This document shows, piece by piece, positions 55,442-64,000 of a stretch of 64,000 nt of DNA. Source of the stretch: Shewanella canadensis (lineage in GTDB: Bacteria; Pseudomonadota; Gammaproteobacteria; Enterobacterales; Shewanellaceae); the NCBI RefSeq assembly GCF_003966225.1, contig NZ_RXNU01000005.1, positions 62,001-126,000 of the forward strand, given 5' to 3'. Every line of letters starts with the position of its first letter. Positions within the stretch are counted from its first letter, which is position 1. The translations under genes and the position numbers were made by a program. Below the pieces are notes generated by a model. It saw only the letters and a program-made list of their open reading frames with translations, was not told the DNA's origin and ran no database searches.

Positions 55442-56180
55442 TTGCTGAGTATTGAGGAGCAACATGATGTAACAGTGATCCGATAGATGGTGTTGCACAT
55501 ACCATATTTAACATAATATACATTGTACGCACTTATGTGTGCGAGTATATTAACGGGGGTAACCCAGCTTATATGTTCAAATCTTAAGTTGAAACTCTGC
55601 CTCTTTGGTGTTTGATTCATTGAAAACCGAGTATCACTAGATTTTAAAGACGTTGCTACCTGTTATGTAAATTCCGAACTCTCATGACTATCCTATGCCT
55701 TTGACTCTTTACTATTCACTAAAACTATTCATCGCGTTCTTGGCAATTGAGTTCCTTGCCGGGCACTGGTCCCGATCTCTTTGATGCTTCCTCCAATAAA
55801 ATAGCACTGTCAGGTTTCTTGTTTATAAGCAGCGCTGAATTCGGCTATATCCATGGATGGATTAAATCTGGCACTAATCGCGAATCGTATGCGCTGCTTG
55901 TTTGTGGTGAAGGACTCTATTGGCTATTTATCAACTAGCATTTTATCAGCGAACATTTGCTCACGAACTTCTACGTATGAACTATTGTCCGTGGGCTTTT
56001 ATCCAGGAACTTGGTGTGCAAAGAATTATAGACGTGCGCTACGTGAAATCTGACGATGTACTACCCAGGTAAATTAAAAGTATGCACGTAGCAACGCGTT
56101 GAATTTGTGTGCTTAATGCCATTTCAGCCGTGGTTACTCAGACCTGTATGATTTCCTGATTAAAAGATTCTTACCAGATA

Positions 56181-56222
56181 GCCTAACCATATCAGCTCAG
56201 TCCGGCGCTGATATGGTTAGGC
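56181..56222. repeat. Perfect 16-bp inverted repeat
   Basis: GCCTAACCATATCAGC (56181-56196) and GCTGATATGGTTAGGC (56207-56222) flank a 10-base loop. It could be a terminator-like stem or a recombination/attachment structure near the integrase gene. Confidence 0.75.
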
Positions 56223-56774
56223 CCAATTATGTGAGAATTAACTATGTCAGACATTGCTGTTTCGGGATTGTGTGTCAGGCTTTTGAGTGCTGTAGCTATT
56301 GGTGCCGTCGATGTGGATTGACTGGAACTAAGCTGCTTAGATCTGGTGTGGATATCGCTAAGTCTTTAAAACTGACGCTTCAAATCTAAGATTTTTAATC
56401 TATGGCTACTAATCTAAGGCTCAATTCATACCAAGGCTAGGAATTCAAAGAATGAAATTGTCATCGACCCGATAATCTTCATCGTTCTATATGGTCTCGA
56501 TGAGATCAGGTTATGAGAGCAATGGCTACGACATTTGTATTGGACTTAAAGATACTGTCGTTAATAGAGTGCCGTATCGAGCCTTGTTCATTAGGAATTT
56601 GAGTCAATTTATAACAGGACTGAGCCTGGTAGCTGGATATGTGCATGAGATTCCGATTTTATCTCAATTGCCGATAATGACACTTATCGGCATTAACTCA
56701 TTACTCATAGTTAGGTAAATTTGGATTTCGATGATCGGCTTCTTACTCGCAAATGTTTACCTGCTTGACCGGAA

Positions 56775-58067
56775 CTATTCGATTCCCTGCAGATGATCCA
56801 GTACTTTATTTTGTGCGCTCTGATGACGCTCTATTTGTGAGGTATGCAGATATTGTGATGTGGTATCAATACTCTCGTGTCCCGCATCGGCCTGTACATG
56901 AGATAACGGTCTGCCGTTAATATTGATGTCATGGGTGATCCCCGTATGACGAATATTATGGGCGGTTAATCCCCTCATCTGCTTTGCATCTTCGTAAAAT
57001 CCGTCATTTTCGGCACTTTTCGCCGCATGTTCGATGATCTTTTCGATCTCTTCTCTTAGTTGACGGATCCCTAAGTTAGCATTAATAGCGCCAACATCCC
57101 TGCCTCGCCCCGCCGCTCTATGTCGAATAAAAAGCGGATGATTATCCCCTTGGGTTGGATAATCAGACAGTTTAAGATGCCTTCTGTACTCTACTAATCC
57201 TTCGAGTAGAGCCTTCGAAATAGCGACGCTACGTCGTTTCCCCCCTTTACTTAAGGGAATAAAGAAACTCCAGATCCCAGTTTGTTTATCTTGCTTAAAT
57301 TGTCCCATGACCGGTGAGTAGCCTGCTCTGGCCCCCACTTCGGAAATACGCAGATAACAAAAATAGATAAGCTTAATAAGAAACAGGCTACGTTGGTGCA
57401 GTTCCGGTTCCTCCTTAGCCAACTGTTCAACTGACGCGATAACGTAAGACCATTGTAATTCGGTGAATGATAGCATGCTGCCCTCCTCCATTTTGACCCG
57501 ATATTTCTTCTTCGAGGAGAACCTACTGTGGTTCATCCAGGCTTGCGCCGGGTTGCGATCGCAGTAGTCCTCGCTCATTAAATAGCTGTAGAAGGAGGAG
57601 AGAATGGCAATTTTTGTCTTTAACGCGTTCTCGCTCAAGCTATAAGGCTGCTCTTTACCCAGTGCTTTCTTACCCACAAACGGACGCCAGGCATGATTAG
57701 GCACTCTCTCCCCGGATGCTTTATCGAGTTTGAATTGAGCGACATTAAAGTAGCCGATTAAGGTTTCGGGTGGATGCTGACAATAGTCGATATATCGTGC
57801 TACCTCCCTGCGAGTTAATGAAGCTGGGGTTTGTCCGGCGACATCGAAGCACCAGTGAAAGAAAGTGGTGAGTTCGCTTCTGTAAGCCTTATAACTATTC
57901 TCATTATGCTTCTGCTCATAGAGTAACTCTGCAGCATGTTCATAAACGAGTCCCGCATCGGGAACGGTATCTATGCTGATCTGGGTAATGTACTGATTGA
58001 CAATGCTGTTGCCCTCCTCAATATTGCTTGCTGATTCAAAAAGTGGAAAAACGGGAGGCATCTGCAT
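56775..58067 (-). CDS. Tyrosine recombinase/integrase
   Basis: A 430 aa site-specific recombinase. The N-terminal SAM-like core-binding domain covers about residues 55-200. The catalytic domain shows the first Arg in CYLRISEVGARAG (about 240), then HNIRHTGITHDI (His-x-x-Arg, about 365), GHESIDTTS (second His, about 392) and the nucleophile Tyr in SQYLHT (about 402). No excisionase, other mobile genes or tRNA are adjacent, so it is a solitary integrase, possibly the survivor of an element. Confidence 0.9.
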   Translation of the reverse strand: MQMPPVFPLFESASNIEEGNSIVNQYITQISIDTVPDAGLVYEHAAELLYEQKHNENSYKAYRSELTTFFHWCFDVAGQTPASLTRREVARYIDYCQHPPETLIGYFNVAQFKLDKASGERVPNHAWRPFVGKKALGKEQPYSLSENALKTKIAILSSFYSYLMSEDYCDRNPAQAWMNHSRFSSKKKYRVKMEEGSMLSFTELQWSYVIASVEQLAKEEPELHQRSLFLIKLIYFCYLRISEVGARAGYSPVMGQFKQDKQTGIWSFFIPLSKGGKRRSVAISKALLEGLVEYRRHLKLSDYPTQGDNHPLFIRHRAAGRGRDVGAINANLGIRQLREEIEKIIEHAAKSAENDGFYEDAKQMRGLTAHNIRHTGITHDININGRPLSHVQADAGHESIDTTSQYLHTSQIERHQSAQNKVLDHLQGIE

Positions 58068-58258
58068 GGTAATTGCTCTTTATATGTGGAGGGATGACCG
58101 AGATCCGGAAATTTTCGTCGTTTAAGGTAACTTTATGATTTTAGCAGTATTAAATAGAGTTTGTAATCTATGTCTGTCTCGGAATTGAGCTGTTGAACTT
58201 AAATGCAAAATTGACGTAATGATTATAATTTATGTCACTAACGGTATGACTAAGTCGT

Positions 58259-58546
58259 TCAAATGATGCCGATAAACTTCATCTCTTTACTTGTTATTTG
58301 GCCAACTTGTTCAATACTTGTAGTTGTGTGCAAATTTAATGAATCGGCGCATGACTTAGAGCAGTTTTTAATGCAGTCATGAGAACAATGGATACGTTTA
58401 CTGCAGCACCATAGGCACATCTGCCAAACGGTTTGTTTAGATTCCAGGTCAAGACAACGGAAGTCAGCGGCACACAAGGCGCCTGATTGGATAAGCTCTG
58501 TTAACTTCTTCGAAGAGATAGACATATTGACGTTCGAGTTTTTCAT
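58259..58546 (-). CDS. Small Cys-rich hypothetical protein
   Basis: A 95-residue protein with ten cysteines, most within 50 residues (CAADFRC, CLWCCSKRIHCSHDC, CSKSC). The spacing suggests metal or iron-sulfur binding, but no named family is recognised. There is no signal peptide. AGGGA precedes the ATG at 58546. It stands alone between the integrase and the response regulator. Confidence 0.5.
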   Translation of the reverse strand: MKNSNVNMSISSKKLTELIQSGALCAADFRCLDLESKQTVWQMCLWCCSKRIHCSHDCIKNCSKSCADSLNLHTTTSIEQVGQITSKEMKFIGII

Positions 58547-58748
58547 TGTTGGTCCCTATATAAAGTAGTACAGAGTAAATGATACCCTCAAATGAGAATG
58601 GTTATCAATAGCGATTTAGGTAAAACTATACGATAATTAATAGGTAAAGGTGTTTAGCTGTTTTTTGTCTGACTATTTTCCAGCATCCTGAACATTGTTC
58701 TACACTCAATGGATAGGGATACATTTTTTCACTTTTTGAGGTTGTCTA

Positions 58749-60329
58749 ATGCTGATCGATATAGCAAAGAAAAGCCCCCTTTTTTCAGGTAAAAAAAAGA
58801 CGCCGGAAGAGAGCTCTGGTCCGGCGTGGAAGATCCTTGTTGTCGATGATGAACCCGATGTCCACACAGTAACCAAATTAGCCCTATCCAGATTTAAACT
58901 CGATAAGCGTTCACTTGAGTTCATTAATGCCTATAGCGGTGAAGAAGCAAAACAGATACTGAGTAAAGAGACTAATGTGGCAATGGCCTTTGTCGATGTG
59001 GTTATGGAAAGTGACCACGCAGGGCTTGAGTTGGTGAAATGGATCAGAGAGGATCTTAAAAATAGCTCCATCAGGTTGATACTCAGAACGGGTCAACCGG
59101 GTCAAGCGCCCGAAGAGGATGTCATCGTCAATTATGACATCAATGACTATAAGGCAAAGGCCGAACTCGACTCCAGAAAGTTAGTTACCAGTGTCTACTC
59201 CGCTCTTCGCTCCTACCGGGATATCATGTTGATTCAGGAGGCCAGGGAAAACCAAATTAAGCACAGAAAAGGATTGGAAAGAGTCGTCCAGGCCACATCG
59301 GGTCTGTTCGAATTACGGACGTTATTTAATTTCGCAGATGGCCTACTGACTCAGGTCGCTAATCTGTTAAACCTCGACAGCGAAACCTTATTGCTGACCT
59401 GCAATGCCATCGATGCCATGAGTGAACAGGTTAATACCGATGAGTTACACATTCTTGCGGGTACAGGACAGTTCTCGAGTCATCATGAAAAACCGCTACC
59501 CGATAACATCAGAAAGTTATTGCAATCAGCCCTGAAACAGAAGCGTTGTTTGTATGAAGAGGATTGTTTTATAGGGTATTTTCCCGCCAAGAGTGGCTGG
59601 ATTAACCTGCTCTACATGGACGGAATTAGTAAGATTGATGATCTGGATAAGAAGTTGATAGATATCTTCGCCATCAATGTCGGCGTCGCATTTGAAAACT
59701 TACTATTAAATAAAGAGTTGGAAGATACTCAATCCGAACTGATTTTACGTTTAGGCGATGTAGTAGAGAGTCGTTCAAAAGAGGCGGCTAACCATGTTAA
59801 GCGCATGGCCGAATACTGTTATAAGCTGGCGCTTATTGCGGGACTTAAAGAGCATGAGGCAGATTTGATCAAGCACGCCTCCCCTATGCATGATATCGGA
59901 AAAATTGCCACGCCTGACGCAGTGCTCTTAAAACCGGGTAAGTTGAACGAAGAGGAGTGGAATGTGATGAAGCAGCATCCTGCTGTTGGTCATCAAATTC
60001 TGGCTAACTCTGAGCGTCCAATTTTGAAGGCGGCAAGTATCATCGCACTTCAGCATCATGAAAAGTACGATGGTTCGGGTTATCCAACGGGCTTGAGGGC
60101 TGATGAGATCCATGTCTTTGCCCGAATCGTTGCCATTGCCGATGTGTTTGACGCCCTATCCCACGCAAGGTGTTATAAACCTGAATGGCCTTTAGATGAA
60201 GTGCTAAAGACAATGGAAGAAGGTTCTGGTTCACATTTTGACCCGGAATTGTTACGACACTTTATCGATAATATTGAAGTGTTTACCAAAGTTAAAGAGG
60301 AACTGAGTGACGAAAATCTACAGGGCTAG
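58749..60329 (+). CDS. Response regulator with DUF3369 and HD-GYP domains
   Basis: A 526 aa two-component output protein. The receiver domain starts at WKILVVDDEPDVHTVTKLAL (about residue 27); the phosphoacceptor Asp is in MAFVDVVME (about 81). A DUF3369 module follows (about 170-330), then HD-GYP with MHDIGKIATPDAVLLKPGKL (about 380) and LQHHEKYDGSGYP (about 435), the complete set of metal ligands and GYP motif. It is therefore expected to degrade cyclic di-GMP. No sensor kinase is adjacent. Confidence 0.93.
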   Translation: MLIDIAKKSPLFSGKKKTPEESSGPAWKILVVDDEPDVHTVTKLALSRFKLDKRSLEFINAYSGEEAKQILSKETNVAMAFVDVVMESDHAGLELVKWIREDLKNSSIRLILRTGQPGQAPEEDVIVNYDINDYKAKAELDSRKLVTSVYSALRSYRDIMLIQEARENQIKHRKGLERVVQATSGLFELRTLFNFADGLLTQVANLLNLDSETLLLTCNAIDAMSEQVNTDELHILAGTGQFSSHHEKPLPDNIRKLLQSALKQKRCLYEEDCFIGYFPAKSGWINLLYMDGISKIDDLDKKLIDIFAINVGVAFENLLLNKELEDTQSELILRLGDVVESRSKEAANHVKRMAEYCYKLALIAGLKEHEADLIKHASPMHDIGKIATPDAVLLKPGKLNEEEWNVMKQHPAVGHQILANSERPILKAASIIALQHHEKYDGSGYPTGLRADEIHVFARIVAIADVFDALSHARCYKPEWPLDEVLKTMEEGSGSHFDPELLRHFIDNIEVFTKVKEELSDENLQG

Positions 60330-60337
60330 ACAGAATC

Positions 60338-60372
60338 GGTATTTAATAGGCGTTTCATTCCCATTAAATACC
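60338..60372. terminator. Hairpin between convergent genes
   Basis: GGTATTTAAT (60338-60347) and ATTAAATACC (60363-60372) form a perfect 10-bp stem, followed on the plus strand by CAGTGCCTTTTATTCTTTT. It lies between the HD-GYP stop and the lipoprotein stop. Confidence 0.5.
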
Positions 60373-60418
60373 AGTGCCTTTTATTCTTTTGGCAAATACC
60401 CTGGATTGATAAAAAGAG

Positions 60419-60892
60419 CTAAAGCTCGTTATCTTCATTATCGGCAAGAAAGTCAAACATGACGGCATGCTGAGTACCTTCCTTAGTGAAAGTAACAAAG
60501 GCTCTCCACACCATGTAATTACTGCTACAAGAACCGTATATCAGTTGACCGTTATATAGCTTTTCATCAACTTTAGTTAAATTAACCGGAATAACCCCCA
60601 TAAACATATCTCTTCCCTCAACCCTCATAGTGAGGTCATTTACGGGTTCAGAGCCGATAAGCTCTAGAGTTAACGGCTTTTCACTGGGGGTATTGTAGGG
60701 GCTGACTAATAGGTCAAATGTAATGCCTGCAACAGACTGAGTACATTTACCTACACTAAAGTCACAAAGCGAGCTGTCTTTGGTTGTTTTTGATACATCT
60801 TCGGGGGATTCCTGAGAGCAAGATGAACAAAATAATGCCCATATTAGAAGAAGATAAAGCGAAAACAGCTTAGTAAATTTTACCCGTAGCAC
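60419..60892 (-). CDS. Hypothetical lipoprotein next to the cbb3 oxidase operon
   Basis: A 157 aa exported lipoprotein with the lipobox FCSSC near residue 24. The mature domain (SVAGITFDLLVSPYNTPSEK to the C terminus) looks like a small beta-rich domain with LRMVE-type strands and two further Cys. The start is GTG at 60892 with AAAGG nine bases upstream. It is divergent from ccoN and shares the 262-base promoter region with its FNR boxes, so low-oxygen regulation and a link to oxidase assembly or copper supply are possible but unproven. Confidence 0.65.
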   Translation of the reverse strand: MLRVKFTKLFSLYLLLIWALFCSSCSQESPEDVSKTTKDSSLCDFSVGKCTQSVAGITFDLLVSPYNTPSEKPLTLELIGSEPVNDLTMRVEGRDMFMGVIPVNLTKVDEKLYNGQLIYGSCSSNYMVWRAFVTFTKEGTQHAVMFDFLADNEDNEL

Positions 60893-60938
60893 AAATTTTA
60901 ACCTTTAGATGAAAAGTGTTTACATTCTATTGCGTAGG

Positions 60939-60952
60939 TTGATCTAGATCAA
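60939..60952. promoter_or_regulatory. FNR/EtrA-type box between the lipoprotein gene and ccoN
   Basis: TTGATCTAGATCAA is a perfect, fully palindromic FNR consensus site located 47 bases from the lipoprotein start and about 200 bases upstream of ccoN. Confidence 0.8.
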
Positions 60953-60981
60953 CTTTTACCCCTCCACAATTCCTATCTTTT

Positions 60982-60995
60982 TTGACATAGCTCAA
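60982..60995. promoter_or_regulatory. Second FNR-like box upstream of ccoN
   Basis: TTGACATAGCTCAA matches the FNR pattern with two mismatches. It lies 160 bases upstream of ccoN and 43 bases from the perfect site (centre to centre). Confidence 0.5.
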
Positions 60996-61154
60996 GTATC
61001 ATTGCTTTACCTTGCAAATATGACAAATATTGCAGGGCTACACGTTGACACATCCCCAAATGTTCCGTAGGGAACGCGGCTTTGTGTCTATTTAACGGGT
61101 AAAGAATCATTTTTACTCAAATAATAAGTATAAGTAATAAGCAGTGGAAGCAAT

Positions 61155-62582
61155 ATGATGAACCATTCCCAGCCACAAGGCGCTGATTACAATTACACCG
61201 TTGTCCGCCAGTTTGCCCTCACAACAGTTATGTGGGGAATTATTGGTATGTCAGTGGGTGTATTGATCGCGGCTCAGTTGATCTGGCCACAACTAAACTT
61301 CGATACTCCATGGCTTACATACAGTCGTCTTAGACCTCTGCATACTAATGCCGTGATTTTCGCGTTTGGTACTTCAGCACTTTTCGCAACATCCTACTAT
61401 ATCGTTCAACGCACATGTCAAACCCGACTTTTTGCACCCAAATTGGCTGCATTTACATTCTGGGGTTGGCAAGCCATCATTCTTTCAGCAGTAGTTACTC
61501 TGCCTCTGGGTATCACCAGTGGTAAAGAATATGCTGAACTTGAATGGCCTATCGACATCGCGATCACCCTTGTGTGGGTCACGTATGCGATAGTTTTCTT
61601 CGGTACTATTGTTAAACGAACGACTTCCCATATTTATGTGGCGAACTGGTTCTTCGGTGCCTTTATTATCACTGTCGCTGTATTGCACATAGTTAACTCT
61701 ATGGCTGTACCCGTCAGCTTATGGAAGTCTTACTCTCTATATGCCGGTGCGGTCGATGCAATGGTTCAGTGGTGGTACGGTCACAATGCCGTAGGCTTCC
61801 TGCTTACCGCCGGCTTCTTAGGTATGATGTATTACTTTGTACCTAAACAAGCGGGTCGTCCGGTTTACTCATACCGTCTGTCTATCGTTCACTTCTGGGC
61901 ACTGATTGCTCTGTATATCTGGGCTGGTCCTCACCACCTACACTATACTGCGCTACCGGATTGGACTCAGTCGTTGGGTATGGTGATGTCACTTATCTTA
62001 TTCGCTCCTTCTTGGGGTGGTATGATTAACGGTATCATGACGCTATCAGGTGCTTGGCATAAACTAAGAACCGATCCTGTATTACGTTTCCTTGTTGTTT
62101 CATTGTCTTTCTACGGTATGTCTACCTTCGAAGGCCCAATGATGGCAATCAAGACCGTAAATGCCCTATCTCACTATACTGACTGGACCGTTGGTCACGT
62201 TCACTCTGGTGCGCTAGGTTGGGTTGCGATGGTTTCTATTGGTTCGCTTTATCACCTAATCCCAGTGCTTTACGGACACGGTCGTATGTATAGCTCTAAC
62301 CTGGTTAATGTTCATTTCTGGTTAGCGACTATCGGTACCGTTCTATATATCGTATCTATGTGGATCTCTGGTGTGATGCAAGGTCTGATGTGGCGTGCAG
62401 TTAACTCTGACGGAACTCTGACTTATAGCTTCGTTGAAAGTATTGAAGCTTCATACCCATTCTACTTTGTTCGATTCCTTGGTGGCTGTTTCTTCGTAAC
62501 CGGTATGCTTCTGATGGCATATAACGTGTTTAAGACAGTAAAAGCGCCTAAAGAATCTTTGCCTGCATTAGCAGAAGCATAA
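61155..62582 (+). CDS. ccoN: Cytochrome c oxidase cbb3-type subunit I
   Basis: Catalytic subunit of the high-affinity cbb3 terminal oxidase, 475 aa with about 12 helices. Haem and copper ligands are visible: [14 protein letters not shown] (low-spin haem His), [10 protein letters not shown] (CuB His with the nearby Tyr), [13 protein letters not shown] (CuB His pair) and [13 protein letters not shown] (haem His pair). It works at micro-oxic oxygen levels, reducing O2 to water with proton pumping. GGAAG precedes the ATG. It is the first gene of ccoNOQP, with FNR-type sites upstream. Confidence 0.97.
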   Translation: MMNHSQPQGADYNYTVVRQFALTTVMWGIIGMSVGVLIAAQLIWPQLNFDTPWLTYSRLRPLHTNAVIFAFGTSALFATSYYIVQRTCQTRLFAPKLAAFTFWGWQAIILSAVVTLPLGITSGKEYAELEWPIDIAITLVWVTYAIVFFGTIVKRTTSHIYVANWFFGAFIITVAVLHIVNSMAVPVSLWKSYSLYAGAVDAMVQWWYGHNAVGFLLTAGFLGMMYYFVPKQAGRPVYSYRLSIVHFWALIALYIWAGPHHLHYTALPDWTQSLGMVMSLILFAPSWGGMINGIMTLSGAWHKLRTDPVLRFLVVSLSFYGMSTFEGPMMAIKTVNALSHYTDWTVGHVHSGALGWVAMVSIGSLYHLIPVLYGHGRMYSSNLVNVHFWLATIGTVLYIVSMWISGVMQGLMWRAVNSDGTLTYSFVESIEASYPFYFVRFLGGCFFVTGMLLMAYNVFKTVKAPKESLPALAEA

Positions 62583-62594
62583 GGGGTAGAAACG

Positions 62595-63221
62595 ATGAAA
62601 TTTAATCATGAGTTAGTCGAGAAAAACATCGGTTTGATGGGTATTCTCACTGTTATCGCCATCAGTATTGGTGGTTTAGTGCAGATCACTCCCCTGTTGT
62701 TTCAAAAAGACACTACCGAGCCTGTTGATGGATTAATTCCTTACACAGCGCTCCAGACTGAAGGTCGTGACATCTATGTCCGTGAAGGTTGTTATAACTG
62801 TCACAGCCAGATGATCCGCCCACTGCGTGCAGAGACTGAGCGTTATGGTCACTACTCTGTCGCTGGTGAGTCTGTATGGGATCATCCATTCCAGTGGGGT
62901 TCTAAGCGTACCGGTCCTGATTTGGCACGTGTAGGCGGTAGATACAGCGATAAATGGCATGAAGTTCACTTGATTGACCCACGCGCCGTGGTACCTCAAT
63001 CAAATATGCCAGGCTTCCCTTGGTTGGCAGAGAACAAGCTTGACGGCAAGTTAACTGGCCAGAAGATGGATATCCTTCGTAACCTTCATAAAGGTGGAAA
63101 TAAAGGCCAAGACCTTTATACCGATGAAGAGATTGCGGGTGCACAAAAAGCTGTCGAAGGTAAAACTGAGATGCAAGCACTTATCGCCTATCTGCAGTCC
63201 CTTGGACATGCACTGAAATAA
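62595..63221 (+). CDS. ccoO: Cytochrome c oxidase cbb3-type subunit II (mono-haem)
   Basis: Membrane-anchored mono-haem cytochrome c of the cbb3 oxidase, 208 aa. It has one N-terminal helix ([16 protein letters not shown]), the haem motif [11 protein letters not shown] (about residue 67) and the methionine axial ligand in [11 protein letters not shown] (about 137). It passes electrons between CcoP and CcoN. It follows ccoN after 12 bases. Confidence 0.97.
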   Translation: MKFNHELVEKNIGLMGILTVIAISIGGLVQITPLLFQKDTTEPVDGLIPYTALQTEGRDIYVREGCYNCHSQMIRPLRAETERYGHYSVAGESVWDHPFQWGSKRTGPDLARVGGRYSDKWHEVHLIDPRAVVPQSNMPGFPWLAENKLDGKLTGQKMDILRNLHKGGNKGQDLYTDEEIAGAQKAVEGKTEMQALIAYLQSLGHALK

Positions 63222-63236
63222 CTAGGAGGCAACTAT

Positions 63237-63404
63237 ATGGATTACGGAACAATACAAGGCATTATTACCATTGTCGTGATGTTAACCTTTGTCGGTATAT
63301 TTGCATGGGCTTACAGCTCTCGTCGTAAGGATCAATTTGACGAAGCGGCTAACCTTGTTTTTTCAGATGATGAACTAAACAAGGGTTCAGGAGAACATAA
63401 GTGA
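63237..63404 (+). CDS. ccoQ: Cytochrome c oxidase cbb3-type subunit IV
   Basis: A 55-residue single-helix protein beginning MDYGTIQGIITIVVMLTFVG, with a charged cytoplasmic tail (SSRRKDQFDEAANLVF). CcoQ stabilises the oxidase complex. AGGAGG lies seven bases before the ATG, and its TGA overlaps the ccoP ATG by one base. Confidence 0.93.
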   Translation: MDYGTIQGIITIVVMLTFVGIFAWAYSSRRKDQFDEAANLVFSDDELNKGSGEHK

Positions 63405-64000
63405 TGAGTAGCTTCTGGAGTATATGGATTACCGTACTCACTATCGTGGTAATCGTTGGATGTTTTGTCCTTTTAAGAATTGTCTCTAAAAACAACACTG
63501 GTGTTGAAGAAGGCAAGTCGATGGGACATAGCTTTGACGGCATCGAAGAGCTTAACAACCCGCTACCTAAGTGGTGGAGTTATCTGTTCTACGTCACTAT
63601 CGTTTTTGGTGTTATTTACTTAGCGCTTTATCCGGGTCTTGGAAACTTCAAAGGTTTCTTAGGTTGGTCGAGCGCTAACCAAAGCATCGGAACCGAGAAT
63701 GGCATTGCAGCCGATTCTAAAGCAGCAGTTGAGCTTGCGGTTAAAGAAGGTCGTTGGGTTCAGTATGACCAGGAAGTTAAGCGTGCCGATGAGAAATTTG
63801 GCCCTATCTTCAAGGCTTATGCCGAAACGCCTCTCGATGAGTTGGTTAAGAACGAAGAGGCCCTTAAAGTGGGTGGTCGTCTGTTCTTACACAACTGTTC
63901 GCAGTGTCATGGTAGTGATGCCCGTGGTAGTAAAGGCTTCCCTAACCTGACTGACGGTGATTGGTTATATGGTGGTGAGTTAGCCACTATTAAAACCTCT
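63404..64000 (+). CDS. ccoP: Cytochrome c oxidase cbb3-type subunit III (di-haem), partial
   Basis: N-terminal 199 residues of the di-haem subunit that accepts electrons from soluble cytochrome c. Two membrane helices (residues about 4-22 and 58-78) are separated by SFDGIEELNNPLPKWW, the family signature. The first haem motif CSQCHGSDARGSKGFP appears at about residue 167. The second haem domain lies beyond the right edge. Confidence 0.95.
   Translation, partial: MSSFWSIWITVLTIVVIVGCFVLLRIVSKNNTGVEEGKSMGHSFDGIEELNNPLPKWWSYLFYVTIVFGVIYLALYPGLGNFKGFLGWSSANQSIGTENGIAADSKAAVELAVKEGRWVQYDQEVKRADEKFGPIFKAYAETPLDELVKNEEALKVGGRLFLHNCSQCHGSDARGSKGFPNLTDGDWLYGGELATIKTS

Larger units (their letters stand above)
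55370..56774. other. 1.4-kb region without supported genes
   Basis: Only short, low-quality frames are present. It contains two striking inverted repeats (55409-55441 and 56181-56222). It lies between the five-heme cytochrome and the integrase and could be the remains of a mobile element. Confidence 0.5.

Noticed and set aside
55747..56053. Two short overlapping open frames after the five-heme cytochrome
   Set aside because: No ribosome binding site, no recognisable motif, and they compete for the same bases.
56491..56718. 75-codon plus-strand open frame
   Set aside because: No ribosome binding site and no family; the only hint is a hydrophobic C-terminal stretch, which is not enough.
1..64000. 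CRISPR arrays, rRNA, tRNA genes and intact insertion sequences
   Set aside because: No regularly spaced repeats, no tRNA-like cloverleaf beside the integrase and no transposase gene were seen by reading.

Overview
The window reads as a chromosomal segment of a marine, facultatively anaerobic gammaproteobacterium, most likely Shewanella. This rests on gene content: two large periplasmic multiheme c-type cytochromes, a cbb3 oxidase operon, several FNR-type (EtrA/Anr) boxes, c-di-GMP proteins and two RND efflux systems. The species cannot be fixed from sequence alone. No rRNA, tRNA, CRISPR array or intact IS element was found.

Layout. 1-3600: a vitamin B12 uptake operon (permease, ATPase, btuB) on the minus strand behind a cobalamin riboswitch. 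3.9-15.1 kb: an anaerobic energy module on the minus strand in the order rnfB, nifJ, rnfC, rnfD, rnfG, rnfE, rnfA and a small Cys-rich membrane protein. The module is bracketed by two copies of the same terminator-containing segment, which suggests it was inserted as a block. 15.1-19.5 kb: an RND pump and its adaptor. 19.9-22.4 kb: a DUF4382 lipoprotein behind an FNR box, and small metal-related proteins. 22.7-31.0 kb: a copper/silver-type CusCBA efflux operon with a DUF411 lipoprotein, a CusB carrying two CusF-like tails, and two tandem PII-like (PII-NG) genes separated by a decayed beta-propeller gene. 31.2-33.0 kb: SOS-regulated umuDC. 33.2-34.1 kb: a manganese-dependent pyrophosphatase.

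34.3-39.5 kb: a five-gene operon of acetyl-CoA synthetase-like enzyme, two-subunit 2-oxoacid dehydrogenase E1, lipoyl E2 and an acyl carrier protein. It has no E3 gene and sits behind a perfect FNR box. A universal stress protein and a Lon-like protease follow. 43-46 kb: methyltransferase-like protein, PAS-GGDEF cyclase and SDR enzyme. 45.9-47.7 kb: a periplasmic cytochrome with ten heme motifs, followed by 1.7 kb without a recognisable gene. 49.4-52 kb: small hypothetical proteins, an orphan AbrB-type antitoxin and an alpha/beta hydrolase. 52.6-55.4 kb: a five-heme cytochrome fused to FN3 and Ig-like domains. 55.4-58.1 kb: a gene-poor stretch with strong inverted repeats, then a lone tyrosine recombinase. 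58.7-64.0 kb: an HD-GYP response regulator, a lipoprotein and ccoNOQP, with ccoP cut by the window end.

How the parts may work together (inference): NifJ oxidises pyruvate to acetyl-CoA and reduced ferredoxin, and Rnf passes those electrons to NAD+ while pumping ions. The FNR-controlled dehydrogenase/acetyl-CoA synthetase operon and the FNR-controlled cbb3 oxidase cover the change from anoxic to microoxic life. The multiheme cytochromes are likely periplasmic electron carriers or reductases. The Cus operon with its PII-like partners handles copper or silver stress.
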